A stretch of 64,000 bases of DNA, taken from positions 186,001 through 250,000 of the forward strand of contig PKTN01000001.1 of the NCBI GenBank assembly GCA_002869185.1, written 5' to 3'. A model generated the notes under the pieces. The model was not told where the DNA came from. It did not search any database and worked only from the letters and a program-made list of their open reading frames with translations. Below are positions 34,091 to 43,167 of this stretch, one piece after another (position 1 is the stretch's first letter; every line of letters starts with the position of its first letter). Source of the stretch: Denitrovibrio sp. (GTDB taxonomy: Bacteria; Chrysiogenota; Deferribacteres; Deferribacterales; Geovibrionaceae). A program made the translations under genes and the position numbers.

Positions 34091-34117
34091 GAAGAATATT
34101 TGGAAATGTATTTCTTT

Positions 34118-34148
34118 AAAAAGGCTCTCAGCAATGGGAGCCTTTTTT
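34118..34148 (+). terminator. Terminator after the HU gene
   Basis: AAAAAGGCTC (34118-34127) pairs with GAGCCTTTTT (34138-34147) and a T run continues. Confidence 0.88.
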
Positions 34149-34182
34149 ATTGCCGATTTTTCATAGCATGCTATATTGAAGT

Positions 34183-35583
34183 ATGAGATATAAATTATTT
34201 GTTCTATTGCTACTTTTGCAATTTTCTGTGGTATCAATTTCATTTGCAGGTCCTTTAGTAGCCGAAGGTTTCGGTGACTACGACGAAGAGGCTCGTGCAA
34301 ATGCAATTTCTGAATTATCATTCATGATATTTGCTGATGTGAAATCAACCCTAACAACAAATGTATCTGATGACCCTAATGCCCCTAAGCAAATCGTGTC
34401 TAAGCAAACAGATGTTACTAGTGCACTACCTATCTATGGTGCAGAGTTTAAAGTAGAGCAGGTGGGTAATGTTTTTAATGCAAGAGTTACTCTTTCACCT
34501 GAAATATCTATCCCTTTGTATAAATCTGAGATAGACAAAGCTGTAAATACTATAAATGGTACTTATAAAGTGTTAATCAAAGAAGAGTCCTCCTCTACTA
34601 AATATAATTATGTGATGTCTGCTCTGACAAATTTCGAAAATCTACAAAAGCTAAAGGCAGTCCTATCTGCACTTGGTGGTGATTATAAAAAGTATCCAAA
34701 TGTCACAATTGACCAATTAAATATTCTAAAGCGTGATTTAACATATCAATCAGACAGTATGAAACACGTTGCTGATCTTTTTGCTTCTGAGCTCAAAAGT
34801 GAAAATGTATATGTTTATTACCCAATGTATAATGGCTCGGATGAGGTTACGCCTTTTGCTTCTGTATTTAGAGAGATGATCTCCTCTAGTTTAAAGTCTG
34901 TTGAGTCTATACATTCTGCGGACTTCTTTATAGAGACTTTGTACAATGTGTCAGACTCTGGGTTGTACCTCTCTGCCACGTTAACCGATAAAACTGGTAA
35001 GTCCATAGCTAAGAGCGTTAAAATGCTTAAAACAGACGCTTATAAAGGACTAGATGTTGAACCAAAATCTATTTCATTTGAAAAATTGCTTAAACTTGGT
35101 CTCTCAAAGTCTTCTGATTTTACCACTAGAATATCAACATCTAATGGTAAGAAAGCTATGCTTTACAAATCAGCAGACGCAGTAGAGATATTTGTGAAAC
35201 TAAATAAACCTGGATATTTTTTTATAGTTGGTCATGTTGATAAAGATGGTCAGAGATTTTCTTATTTAGTTGATTTTTACAATGCCAAAGGAAATAGGAA
35301 ATTTATAAGATTTATAGACGCTGATGAAATAAATAAGTGGTTAAGTATAGGCGAATTTGACATAGTACCTCCTTTTGGTTTAGAGACATTCCAGATGATT
35401 GCATCTTTGAAGGATCCTATTGGACTTATCCCGGCTAATGTTTTTGATGCGAATACCGAATTATATATAGTTAGCAATGATATCAAAAAAGCTGTCGTGC
35501 AAACTAGAGCACTAAAAAAGCGACAAGAAAATGTTAATGTAATTGCTGAAGATATACTTATTTTTTCGACTATTGAAAAGTAG
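34183..35583 (+). CDS. Exported DUF4384-like protein
   Basis: 466 aa with a signal peptide (1-22, ending SISFAG). The N-terminal region (LVAEGFGDYDEEARANAISELSFMI) is like the LPP20/FlgT-N module of envelope proteins. Residues about 320-440 resemble DUF4384: VEIFVKLNKPGYFFIVGHVDKDG, then EFDIVPPFGLETFQMIAS. That pattern is common in secreted proteins linked to envelope or signalling systems. No catalytic motif. It lies 62 bp ahead of an ExeA-like ATPase with SH3 and a lipoprotein with SH3 in the same direction, which suggests a common envelope function. Moderate certainty on the domain call. Confidence 0.7.
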   Translation: MRYKLFVLLLLLQFSVVSISFAGPLVAEGFGDYDEEARANAISELSFMIFADVKSTLTTNVSDDPNAPKQIVSKQTDVTSALPIYGAEFKVEQVGNVFNARVTLSPEISIPLYKSEIDKAVNTINGTYKVLIKEESSSTKYNYVMSALTNFENLQKLKAVLSALGGDYKKYPNVTIDQLNILKRDLTYQSDSMKHVADLFASELKSENVYVYYPMYNGSDEVTPFASVFREMISSSLKSVESIHSADFFIETLYNVSDSGLYLSATLTDKTGKSIAKSVKMLKTDAYKGLDVEPKSISFEKLLKLGLSKSSDFTTRISTSNGKKAMLYKSADAVEIFVKLNKPGYFFIVGHVDKDGQRFSYLVDFYNAKGNRKFIRFIDADEINKWLSIGEFDIVPPFGLETFQMIASLKDPIGLIPANVFDANTELYIVSNDIKKAVVQTRALKKRQENVNVIAEDILIFSTIEK

Positions 35584-35645
35584 ACATTTATTATTATTTA
35601 ATTTATCATGTACCTAAATTGTTGAGATAGAAGGAATTGAACAAT

Positions 35646-37076
35646 ATGAGCAGAGATATCTTCGGGTTTAAAGACGAACCATTCAGTGCTTACCCCGATA
35701 ACAAATACTTTTTTTCTTCCATATTGCATGACAAGGCTATAACTCTGCTGGAGTATGGTCTAAATAGCCGTAAAGGCTTTATGTTGCTCACAGGGCTTAA
35801 AGGGACAGGGAAAACTATGACCTGTAATATCCTTAAAGATTCTGTAAAAGAGTGTAATGTCTCTGTGCTCAATTACGAAAGTACATCTCCTGACAAACTT
35901 ATGAAATCTATCTGTGAAGGCTTTGGACTTGATTTTAAAGAGACAGATAGGAAAGAGCTTTTTGGGCTCATTATGGAATATTTTGTCGAACAATATAAAG
36001 AAGGTCGCAATAATCTTATTGTCGTTGATAATGCAGAATCTATCTCTGATGAAAACTTAGAAATGCTTAGTGAATTCATGGAAATTGAGATTGAAAAGTG
36101 TAAACTAGTACAGGTAATACTATCTGGTTGTCCTGAGCTTCATGATAGACTAAGAAATGTTGGTAATGATCTAGGACCTAAGTTTACCTTTACTGTTGAG
36201 CTTGCTCCTTTAAACCTTCAAGACACTATCGACTATGTAGAACACAGAATAAAAACTGCTATTGGTGATGATGAGCATTTCCTATTTAAAAAGAATTCTT
36301 GCATCGAAATATATAACTATTCCAAGGGTGTTCCATCTGAGATTAACAGAATCGCTCATAAAGCTTTAGCCATTGCAAAAGAGAAGAAGAAGGCGAAGGT
36401 TACTCCTAGGCATATCAAGATGTCAGCTGCTAGGCTTTATGGTGTTAAGAGTACTCGTAAAGGCTTGAATAAGCCAGTTGCGGTTTTAGTACTATTTGGT
36501 TTGCTTGCTGGCGGAATCTATCAATACAAAGATAAGTTACTTTCAGTTGCCACTGATATAAATATAAAAGGTATGGTTGTTCAGAACGCAGAACCAGAAA
36601 CAAAGACTGAGCCTGTTGTTGTACCAGAACCTATAGTGGAGAATACTCCAGAACCAGTTTCAGAGCCAGAAACTACAGTTGAAGCTCCTATTGAAGAGCC
36701 TCGCATTACTGAAGAGACTGTTGAAGTAAAGCCTGAAACTATTACTGAGGAAAAACCAGAACCTGACTTAACCACAAAACCTGTTGAAGTTGTGGCACCA
36801 GAGCCTGAGCCCGAACCAGTTGTTGAAGAGGTTGTCCCAGAACCAGTAGTTGTTATTTACCATGGTTGCACTGTTGCTCAGAGTGGGCTTAAAGTTCGCT
36901 TAGGTCAATCAGTAGAGTCAGAACTTATTGGTACTGTTCCTTACATGGCTTATATTGAACTTCTAGAGAAGACTAATGATGGGCTATGGTGGAAGACAAG
37001 GTTCGAAGGTAAAATAGGCTATATGTATGCAAAATATATTAGAGTTGTTGATAGTCCAGACGCGTGTAAACAATAA
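35646..37076 (+). CDS. ExeA-like AAA ATPase with periplasmic SH3 domain
   Basis: 476 aa from ATG 35646 (a TTG three codons before, at 35637, is possible; numbering below starts there). Cytoplasmic ATPase about 1-275: MSRDIFGFKDEPFSAYPDNKYFF is the ExeA/GspA start, Walker A GLKGTGKT (53-60), Walker B LIVVDNAE (127-134). Membrane helix about 280-297. A Pro/Glu/Val-rich periplasmic linker (about 318-405) follows, then an SH3 domain (about 408-473: GLKVRLGQSVESELIGTVP, WWKTRFEGKIGYMYAKYI). ExeA proteins normally end in a peptidoglycan-binding domain; bacterial SH3 can do the same job. Likely role: opening the wall for an envelope machine such as a secretin or pilus. No secretin gene is in the window. 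Confidence 0.85.
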   Translation: MSRDIFGFKDEPFSAYPDNKYFFSSILHDKAITLLEYGLNSRKGFMLLTGLKGTGKTMTCNILKDSVKECNVSVLNYESTSPDKLMKSICEGFGLDFKETDRKELFGLIMEYFVEQYKEGRNNLIVVDNAESISDENLEMLSEFMEIEIEKCKLVQVILSGCPELHDRLRNVGNDLGPKFTFTVELAPLNLQDTIDYVEHRIKTAIGDDEHFLFKKNSCIEIYNYSKGVPSEINRIAHKALAIAKEKKKAKVTPRHIKMSAARLYGVKSTRKGLNKPVAVLVLFGLLAGGIYQYKDKLLSVATDINIKGMVVQNAEPETKTEPVVVPEPIVENTPEPVSEPETTVEAPIEEPRITEETVEVKPETITEEKPEPDLTTKPVEVVAPEPEPEPVVEEVVPEPVVVIYHGCTVAQSGLKVRLGQSVESELIGTVPYMAYIELLEKTNDGLWWKTRFEGKIGYMYAKYIRVVDSPDACKQ

Positions 37077-37136
37077 ATCGTCTTGCAATTTCTCTCGTAT
37101 CTCTTAAATTTCTATAAGTATTAATCGAGGTTTTTA

Positions 37137-37829
37137 ATGTTGAGATTTACTGTGTTAATGTTACTCATTATGACCACTGTTTCTTGTGCCGGAAGGGACA
37201 GGATGGTAAAATATGAAAATGATATAGAAGAGATTCGCAAAGAGGTTCGCACTATTCGTATCATGACTGATGAGATGAAAACTCAGCTAACTGGTATGAA
37301 GAGTTCCCTCGTTGCGGTTGATTCAAGTGTTCAAAAGCAGACCGAGGATATCCAACATCAAAGAGAGTATCACGAAAAGCTCAAAGGGATAGTTGGCAGT
37401 ATTAAAGATGCGGTTGTGAAATTGGAATCAGAGAATATTCCTGCAAAAAAACAAGAACTATCAGATATTAGAAACGAAAATTCAGATGATACAACACCAT
37501 CTTCAGGCTTTATTGTAAAGACTGAACAAGATGGTATGGTCACTAAAGTATATACAGAAAAACTACCTTCAATAGCTCCTTTAACACCTGTTAAGAAGGA
37601 TTTTAAAGTTAGTGAAGAGAGTAAATCTGGTTTCGGTTATGCTGTAAAAGATGGTGTCATACTTTGGCAATCTCCGACAAAAAATTCAGATGTACTTGAA
37701 ATCTTAGTTAGCTGGCAACAATTGAGCCTCTTAGGTAAGATTGATAATGATAGTATAAGATGGTGGAAGGTTAAGACTAAGGATTACACAGGTTATGTTA
37801 ATTCCAAATTTGTGATAATCTCGGACTAA
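37137..37829 (+). CDS. Coiled-coil lipoprotein with SH3 domain
   Basis: 230 aa. Lipoprotein signal with lipobox TVSC (cysteine 17). Residues about 20-115 are heptad-like coiled coil (EIRKEVRTIRIMTDEMKTQL and on), then a Ser/Thr/Pro-rich linker, and a C-terminal SH3 (about 170-228: AVKDGVILWQSPTKNSDVLEIL, RWWKVKTKDYTGYVNSKFV). The end resembles the SH3 of the preceding ATPase (WWK-x-G-Y). Both proteins therefore place an SH3 in the periplasm, one anchored in the inner and one probably in the outer membrane. No function recognised; partner of the ExeA-like protein by context. Confidence 0.75.
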   Translation: MLRFTVLMLLIMTTVSCAGRDRMVKYENDIEEIRKEVRTIRIMTDEMKTQLTGMKSSLVAVDSSVQKQTEDIQHQREYHEKLKGIVGSIKDAVVKLESENIPAKKQELSDIRNENSDDTTPSSGFIVKTEQDGMVTKVYTEKLPSIAPLTPVKKDFKVSEESKSGFGYAVKDGVILWQSPTKNSDVLEILVSWQQLSLLGKIDNDSIRWWKVKTKDYTGYVNSKFVIISD

Positions 37830-37832
37830 CTT

Positions 37833-38771
37833 ATGATTAAAGATATTTTTACAAAATCGTCAAATCTAGAAAGACTCAGTGCAGGTGATATCAGCACTAT
37901 TGTGACTGCTAATCTTGAAGAAGTTTTAAACTATTCTGAACAACTAAAACAACAACATAAAGGTGATAAACCTAAGACATGTGCAATAATAAACGCAAGA
38001 AGTGGTCTATGTAGTGAAGATTGTTCATTCTGTGCTCAATCATCTCATTTCGATACAGGTGCTCCAGTTTATAACTTTATAGATATGGCAAAGATCGACG
38101 CAGCTGCTAAAGATTTGGCGGCTAAGGGTGTCGAACGTTTCAGTATAGTCACCAGCGGAATAGGGCCTAATGATGAAGAATTCGAGAAGATAAAAGAGGC
38201 TATGGGTGTTATCAAATCCTACGGTCTTATACCTGATGCTTCTGTGGGCTGTATGAGCTATGAGCGTCTCTTGGAGCTTAAAGCGGCAGGTATGAACGCA
38301 TACCATCATAATCTTGAAGTGGCTAGAAGCTTCTTTCCTAATATATGCACAACCCATGACTATGAGCGAGATGTTGAGACTGTACGTGATGCAGTGAAGG
38401 CAGGGCTCTATGTTTGCTGTGGTGGTATATTTGGGCTTGGCGAGAGTTGGGCTCAGAGAGCTGAATTAGCATTTACATTATACGATCTTGGCGTCCAGTC
38501 AGTACCTATAAATTTTCTAAATCCTATTGCAGGAACACCTATGGACAGTCGTGTAGTGCTTGATGAAGAGGAGGCTCTTCGTATAGTAGCTCTGTATCGG
38601 TTTATAATGCCTGACAGAGATATTAGAGTCTGTGGTGGGAGAAGTATAGTCTTTAAGGGGAACAGTGCTTCTAAGGTACTTGGAGCTGGTGCAAATGGTA
38701 TTATGGTCGGTGACTACCTTACGGTGAAAGGGGTGGATATGGACGATGATATGAAGAATCTAAAAGTCTAG
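37833..38771 (+). CDS. bioB: Biotin synthase
   Basis: 312-aa radical SAM enzyme that inserts sulfur into dethiobiotin. Radical SAM cysteines C60, C64, C67 in CSEDCSFCAQS; second-cluster ligands lie in the central VGCMSYERLLELKAAGMNAYHHNLE and CCGGIFGLGES; the arginine ligand region is present in RDIRVCGGRSIVF. Starts 3 bp after the lipoprotein gene. No other bio genes here; the BioD-like P-loop protein at 16631 is not a true BioD. The stop shares CTAG with the convergent thioesterase stop. Confidence 0.95.
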   Translation: MIKDIFTKSSNLERLSAGDISTIVTANLEEVLNYSEQLKQQHKGDKPKTCAIINARSGLCSEDCSFCAQSSHFDTGAPVYNFIDMAKIDAAAKDLAAKGVERFSIVTSGIGPNDEEFEKIKEAMGVIKSYGLIPDASVGCMSYERLLELKAAGMNAYHHNLEVARSFFPNICTTHDYERDVETVRDAVKAGLYVCCGGIFGLGESWAQRAELAFTLYDLGVQSVPINFLNPIAGTPMDSRVVLDEEEALRIVALYRFIMPDRDIRVCGGRSIVFKGNSASKVLGAGANGIMVGDYLTVKGVDMDDDMKNLKV

Positions 38772-39136
38772 CGATTAATCCTTTCAGGTAGAGAGATTGA
38801 ATTCCCACTCTTGTCAATGTTTACAAAAGTTATCTTAGATGAAAAGACTTCAACCTCATTTGTTGCTCTTGGTTCGTCACAAAAGACATGCACGTCATAA
38901 GTTACAGATTTATCGCCTATCTTTTCTGCTTCTATTACAAATCTAAGAATAGAACCATTCACAACCCTATGTTTGAATACGATATTGTCTATGCCTATAG
39001 TGACTAATGTCGCACCTGGATATTCTCTAGAACCTGCCATCCATGCGAACTCATCGAGCCATTTGAGCATCTCTCCACCGAATAGGTAACCGTGAAAATT
39101 AAGATGCTCAGGGCGTACATTAACGTAATTTTCCAT
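38768..39136 (-). CDS. Acyl-CoA thioesterase (hotdog fold, YciA-type)
   Basis: 122 aa. Hotdog-fold motifs: PEHLNFHGYLFGGEMLKWLDEFAWMAG (N/H-G and the Asp on the central helix) and DNIVFKHRVVNGSILRF. This matches the small acyl-CoA thioesterase family. It is the last gene of the heat-shock operon: its ATG overlaps the stop of the sigma factor gene by one base (TAATG). The connection to heat shock may be by position only. Confidence 0.88.
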   Translation of the reverse strand: MENYVNVRPEHLNFHGYLFGGEMLKWLDEFAWMAGSREYPGATLVTIGIDNIVFKHRVVNGSILRFVIEAEKIGDKSVTYDVHVFCDEPRATNEVEVFSSKITFVNIDKSGNSISLPERINR

Positions 39137-40038
39137 TAGTTTAAGAAATCCTGAAGCTTGTTCTTCATTGCTTTTTTGCGAAGTTTTGCAAGTGCTCTTG
39201 TCTCAAGCTGACGGACACGCTCACGGCTAATTTCCATAAGGTCTCCAATCTCTTCAAGAGTTTTCGGTGCAGAGTCATCCAGACCAAAACGCCACTCGAT
39301 AATTTGTGATTCTCTCTCGTCAAGCTCTTCGACTATATCATCAAGAGCCGTTTTGAGAGTTTTGGCAATGATCTCTTCTTCGATATTTTGAGAGTCAGAC
39401 TCTAACAGGTCAATAAACGATCTGTCTTCCCCGTCTTTTATAGGTGCTTCAAGTGAAAGATAATTTCTGGATACACGAAGTACATTTTCAATATCTTCTT
39501 CATCCATTTCAAGATGCTCAGCGAGCTCTCTTGCAGTAGGTTCTCTATTGAGAGATTTATTTAATTTCTCTTTAGCGCCATTGATCTTGTACAGGATGCC
39601 AGCTTGTTTAATAGGTAGCTTGACTGTACCAGACTGCTCAGCGAGAGCCTGAATGATAGATTGTCTTATCCACCAAACAGCATAAGAGATGAATTTAACG
39701 TCTTTTGTATGGTCGAATCTTTTCGCCGCCTCAACAAGACCTAGATTTCCTTGGTTGATAAGGTCAGCAATAGGCAGACCAGTATTGCGATATCTATTAG
39801 CTATGGAAACAACAAACTTTAAGTTACAGAGTATGAGGTGCTCAATTGCACTCTCATCACCAGCTTGTATCCTCTCTCCAATCGCATATTCCTGTGGTTT
39901 AGTCATAGGTTTATATGCAGAGATAGAGTTCAAGTAGTGCTTGAGCGAAGTTTCACTGACAGGCGCAGGTAAGCCAGGCTTTTTCTCACTCTCTTTCTCA
40001 GGTTGTTTTTTCTCTAAGGTCTCTTCACTGTTTTTCAT
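39136..40038 (-). CDS. Group 2-like sigma-70 family factor in the heat-shock operon
   Basis: 300 aa. Region 1.2: ETSLKHYLNSISAYKPMTKPQE. Region 2: NLKFVVSIANRYRNTGLPIADLINQGN and FISYAVWWIRQSIIQALAEQS (2.4 like RpoD, not RpoH). Regions 3 and 4 end with TLEEIGDLMEISRERVRQLETRALAKLR. It is far shorter than a primary RpoD (about 600 aa), so it is an alternative or general-stress type (RpoS-like group 2). It follows clpB by 45 bp in the same direction, within the HspR-controlled operon, suggesting heat induction. No RpoH box is seen. Confidence 0.85.
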   Translation of the reverse strand: MKNSEETLEKKQPEKESEKKPGLPAPVSETSLKHYLNSISAYKPMTKPQEYAIGERIQAGDESAIEHLILCNLKFVVSIANRYRNTGLPIADLINQGNLGLVEAAKRFDHTKDVKFISYAVWWIRQSIIQALAEQSGTVKLPIKQAGILYKINGAKEKLNKSLNREPTARELAEHLEMDEEDIENVLRVSRNYLSLEAPIKDGEDRSFIDLLESDSQNIEEEIIAKTLKTALDDIVEELDERESQIIEWRFGLDDSAPKTLEEIGDLMEISRERVRQLETRALAKLRKKAMKNKLQDFLN

Positions 40039-40083
40039 TTATCCACCATTAGGGAAGTATAGCACAAAGGTTCAACAATTGCT

Positions 40084-42693
40084 CTAAAGCTTACAAAAAT
40101 TTACATGCATCTTATTATCCAGATAGTCTATTTCGCATTTGTCTCCAGCTTTGAGATCACCTTTGATAATTTTCTCAGCGACGAAATTTTCTACCATTTT
40201 TCTAATGATACGTTTCATAGGTCTCGCACCATATGCAGCATCAAATCCTGCCTTAACTATCTCATTTATGACATTTTTAGTCCAGTTAAGTTCTATGTTA
40301 TTTTCAAGAACTCTCTTTTTAAATCCAGTCATAAGTATCTCAGCTATTTCGGCTATATGAGATTCGTTAAGAGGGTGAAAAACTATAATGTCATCAATCC
40401 TATTTAGAAATTCTGGTCTAAAATACGATGATAGCTTCGTCGTTGCGATCTTTTGGATATTATCGTATTTTTGCTGCCAGTCACCACTATCAGCAAAGGC
40501 GTTATGTATGTCTTCACTGGCGATGTTAGAGGTCATAATTATGACGCAATTTTTAAAGCTGACTGTGCGTCCTTTTGAGTCAGTCAGGCGACCGTCATCA
40601 AGAAGCTGTAGCAAAACATTAAAAACGTCAGGGTGAGCCTTCTCAATCTCATCCATAAGGATGACAGAATATGGGCGTCTACGTACCGCCTCAGTAAGTT
40701 GCCCACCTTCATCATATCCTACATATCCAGGAGGTGCTCCAATAAGCCTAGCAACTGAGTGTTTTTCCATGTACTCACTCATGTCGATGCGAACCATAGA
40801 CTCTTCAGAGTCAAAGAGGAATTCAGCTAAAGCTTTTCCTAGTTCAGTTTTACCAACACCTGTAGGTCCGAGAAATATGAAAGACCCTGTAGGTTTGTCT
40901 TGGTCGTTTAGTCCTGCTCTGCTACGTCTAACGGCTTCGCTGACAGCCTTTATGGCATTATCTTGACCTATGACGCGTTTATGGAGATAGTCCTCCATAC
41001 GGATCAGTTTATCTACCTCTTCTTCGAGAAGCTTGTTCACTGGGATGCCGGTCCATTTACTAATGACAGTGGCAATGTCCTCTTCGTCAACTTCTTCTTT
41101 TAGAATACGTTTAGTTTGAGTAAGTTCGTTTAGTTTTGCATTTGCAGATTCAAGGCTAGTCTCTAGCTCAACCAGTTTGCCATATTTTAGCTCTGATGCT
41201 TTTGTGAGATCACCATTACGTTCGGCTGATGCCATCTCATATTTTGCCTCTTCTATCTGCTCTTTTATATATGTAGCATTTTGTATAACATCTTTTTCAT
41301 TTTGCCAAGCGACACGCATTGTAGAAGCCTGTGCTTTGAGGTTCGCAAGTTCTTCATCTAGTTTTTCGAGGCGCTGCTTGCTTGCTGCATCCTTCTCTTT
41401 TTTGAGTGCTTGTTTGTCTATCTCAAGATGCACGACACGTCTTTCAAGTTCGTCCAGCTCAGTAGGCAGGCTGTCGATCTCCATGCGTATCTTAGCTGTC
41501 GCCTCATCTATAAGGTCGATAGCCTTGTCAGGCATAAATCTGTCGCTGATATACTTGTTTGCCATGTGGGCAGCGGCAACTATAGCATTGTCTGTGATTC
41601 GTACACCGTGATGTACTTCGTAGCGTTCTTTGAGTCCTCTAAGGATAGAGACAGTGTCCTCAACGCTAGGTTCCTTAACCATCACAGGCTGGAATCTACG
41701 CTCGAGTGCTGAGTCCTTTTCAACGTATAATCTATATTCATCAAGAGTTGTGGCACCTATACAGTGAAGCTCGCCCCTTGCCAGAGCAGGTTTTAATAGG
41801 TTTGCTGCATCCATGGCACCGTCAGTCTTTCCAGCGCCAACGAGTGTGTGCATCTCATCTATGAAAAGAATGATCTCGCCTTCACGCTCTTTGATAGCTG
41901 TAAGGAGAGCTTTAAGTCTATCTTCGAACTCACCACGGAATTTTGTACCTGCGATGAGTGAACCCATGTCGAGTGCGGCGACAGTACAGTTTTTGAGTGT
42001 CTCTGGGACGTCACCGTTAACAATCCTCTGATCCAAACCTTCTGCTATGGCTGTTTTACCAACGCCCGGTTCTCCTATAAGGACAGGGTTGTTCTTTGTA
42101 CGTCTTGAAAGTACGTGGACTACACGTCTGATCTCTTCGTCACGACCTATAACTGGGTCAAGCTTGCCAGACCTTGCTGACTCGGTGAGGTTGATAGTGT
42201 ATTTATCCAGAACATTCATCTTATCTTCAGGGTTTTGGTCTGTAACTCTGCTAGAACCACGAACTGATTCGTACGCTTTTAACAATGTATTTAGATTATA
42301 TCCACTTGAGGATAGGGCGATGCGCAGGTTTGAACTGGCATTTTCGCCAAGCCCAAGAAGGATATGCTCTGTCGAAACATACTCGTCACCGAACTGCTTG
42401 ATAGTTTCGAATGCGTAATCGATAACTTTCTTAGCCTCTTGACCTATATATAGCTGTACACTCCCTTCAACCTTAGGGAACTTATCTAAAAGTTTCTCAG
42501 TGTCAGTACGGAGCTGGTTCACATTAACTCCTGCTTTTTGCAGTAGTGGAGAGACCATTCCTTCCTCTTGGTATATGAGTGATAACAACAAATGCTCTGG
42601 CATAAGTTGCTGGTGATTATTTTTTTCTGCTAGTTCAAGAGCTGATTGCACAGCCTCCTGAGCTTTTATAGTCATTTTATTAAAATTGAACAT
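40084..42693 (-). CDS. clpB: Disaggregase ClpB
   Basis: 869 aa, full length. Clp N domain about 1-140. NBD1 has Walker A GEPGVGKT and Walker [11 protein letters not shown]. The middle coiled coil (about 400-530) distinguishes ClpB from ClpA/C. NBD2 has [17 protein letters not shown] and [16 protein letters not shown]. No ClpP-binding IGF loop is evident, as expected for a disaggregase. ATG at 42693 with AGGTG upstream. Works with DnaK and DnaJ; dnaJ lies in the same operon. Confidence 0.97.
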   Translation of the reverse strand: MFNFNKMTIKAQEAVQSALELAEKNNHQQLMPEHLLLSLIYQEEGMVSPLLQKAGVNVNQLRTDTEKLLDKFPKVEGSVQLYIGQEAKKVIDYAFETIKQFGDEYVSTEHILLGLGENASSNLRIALSSSGYNLNTLLKAYESVRGSSRVTDQNPEDKMNVLDKYTINLTESARSGKLDPVIGRDEEIRRVVHVLSRRTKNNPVLIGEPGVGKTAIAEGLDQRIVNGDVPETLKNCTVAALDMGSLIAGTKFRGEFEDRLKALLTAIKEREGEIILFIDEMHTLVGAGKTDGAMDAANLLKPALARGELHCIGATTLDEYRLYVEKDSALERRFQPVMVKEPSVEDTVSILRGLKERYEVHHGVRITDNAIVAAAHMANKYISDRFMPDKAIDLIDEATAKIRMEIDSLPTELDELERRVVHLEIDKQALKKEKDAASKQRLEKLDEELANLKAQASTMRVAWQNEKDVIQNATYIKEQIEEAKYEMASAERNGDLTKASELKYGKLVELETSLESANAKLNELTQTKRILKEEVDEEDIATVISKWTGIPVNKLLEEEVDKLIRMEDYLHKRVIGQDNAIKAVSEAVRRSRAGLNDQDKPTGSFIFLGPTGVGKTELGKALAEFLFDSEESMVRIDMSEYMEKHSVARLIGAPPGYVGYDEGGQLTEAVRRRPYSVILMDEIEKAHPDVFNVLLQLLDDGRLTDSKGRTVSFKNCVIIMTSNIASEDIHNAFADSGDWQQKYDNIQKIATTKLSSYFRPEFLNRIDDIIVFHPLNESHIAEIAEILMTGFKKRVLENNIELNWTKNVINEIVKAGFDAAYGARPMKRIIRKMVENFVAEKIIKGDLKAGDKCEIDYLDNKMHVNFCKL

Positions 42694-42714
42694 TTTACAC
42701 CTATAATATTATTG

Positions 42715-42742
42715 TGTCATTGTGAGCGAAGTAAAGAATCTC
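42715..42742. repeat. Copy of a widespread intergenic bacterial repeat
   Basis: TGTCATTGTGAGCGAAGTAA followed by AGAATCTC, in the 96-bp gap between hspR and clpB. It strongly resembles a dispersed short repeat (TGTCATTGCGAGCGAAGCGAAGCAATCTC type) that I recall from intergenic regions of many phyla. A second, weak match is at 31487. No transposase is nearby. Confidence 0.55.
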
Positions 42743-42789
42743 TAAACTCAGCTCCAAGGTATTATTTATGGTGACTAAAGTTTAGAAAG

Positions 42790-43164
42790 CTACTCTTCTC
42801 GATTGATCTTTACTCTGATGGTCGTAGTACCACCAGCTGGTGCAAGCCCTTCTTGAGCTTTTTGTATATGATGCGCGTTCTGTTTGATAAACTCTGTCAG
42901 GTGTTCGTTATGCGCATGTAGCTCATCGATTTGGTTACGCATATTTAATATCACTTCAACCCCTGCAAGATTCACACCCATGTCTTTTGTTAGGGTGAGG
43001 ATAAACTTCAGGGTTTCAAGGTCCTCTTCTGAATAGAGCCTTATATTCCCTTGTGTTCTTTGCGGGTTGACTAAGCCTAGCCTCTCATACTGTCTAAGTG
43101 TCTGTGGATGTAAATCTAGCATCTCTGACACTATACTTATTATATAAACTGGCTTATTTTTCAT
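42790..43164 (-). CDS. hspR: MerR-type heat-shock repressor HspR
   Basis: 124 aa. N-terminal MerR helix-turn-helix: YIISIVSEMLDLHPQTLRQYERLGLVNPQRTQGNIRLYSEED, written as one family motif of about residues 8-49, matches HspR. A helical part with GVNLAGVEVILNMRNQI follows. HspR represses the dnaK/clpB regulon by binding HAIR elements together with DnaK; such an element lies at the operon promoter (44770-44790). The gene lies 3 bp after dnaJ. Confidence 0.93.
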   Translation of the reverse strand: MKNKPVYIISIVSEMLDLHPQTLRQYERLGLVNPQRTQGNIRLYSEEDLETLKFILTLTKDMGVNLAGVEVILNMRNQIDELHAHNEHLTEFIKQNAHHIQKAQEGLAPAGGTTTIRVKINREE

Positions 43165-43167
43165 GGT

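Noticed and set aside
42694-42789. Second HAIR or a CIRCE element before clpB
   Set aside because: No CTTGAGT-N7-ACTCAAG or TTAGCACTC-N9-GAGTGCTAA pattern; the gap is explained by a dispersed repeat.
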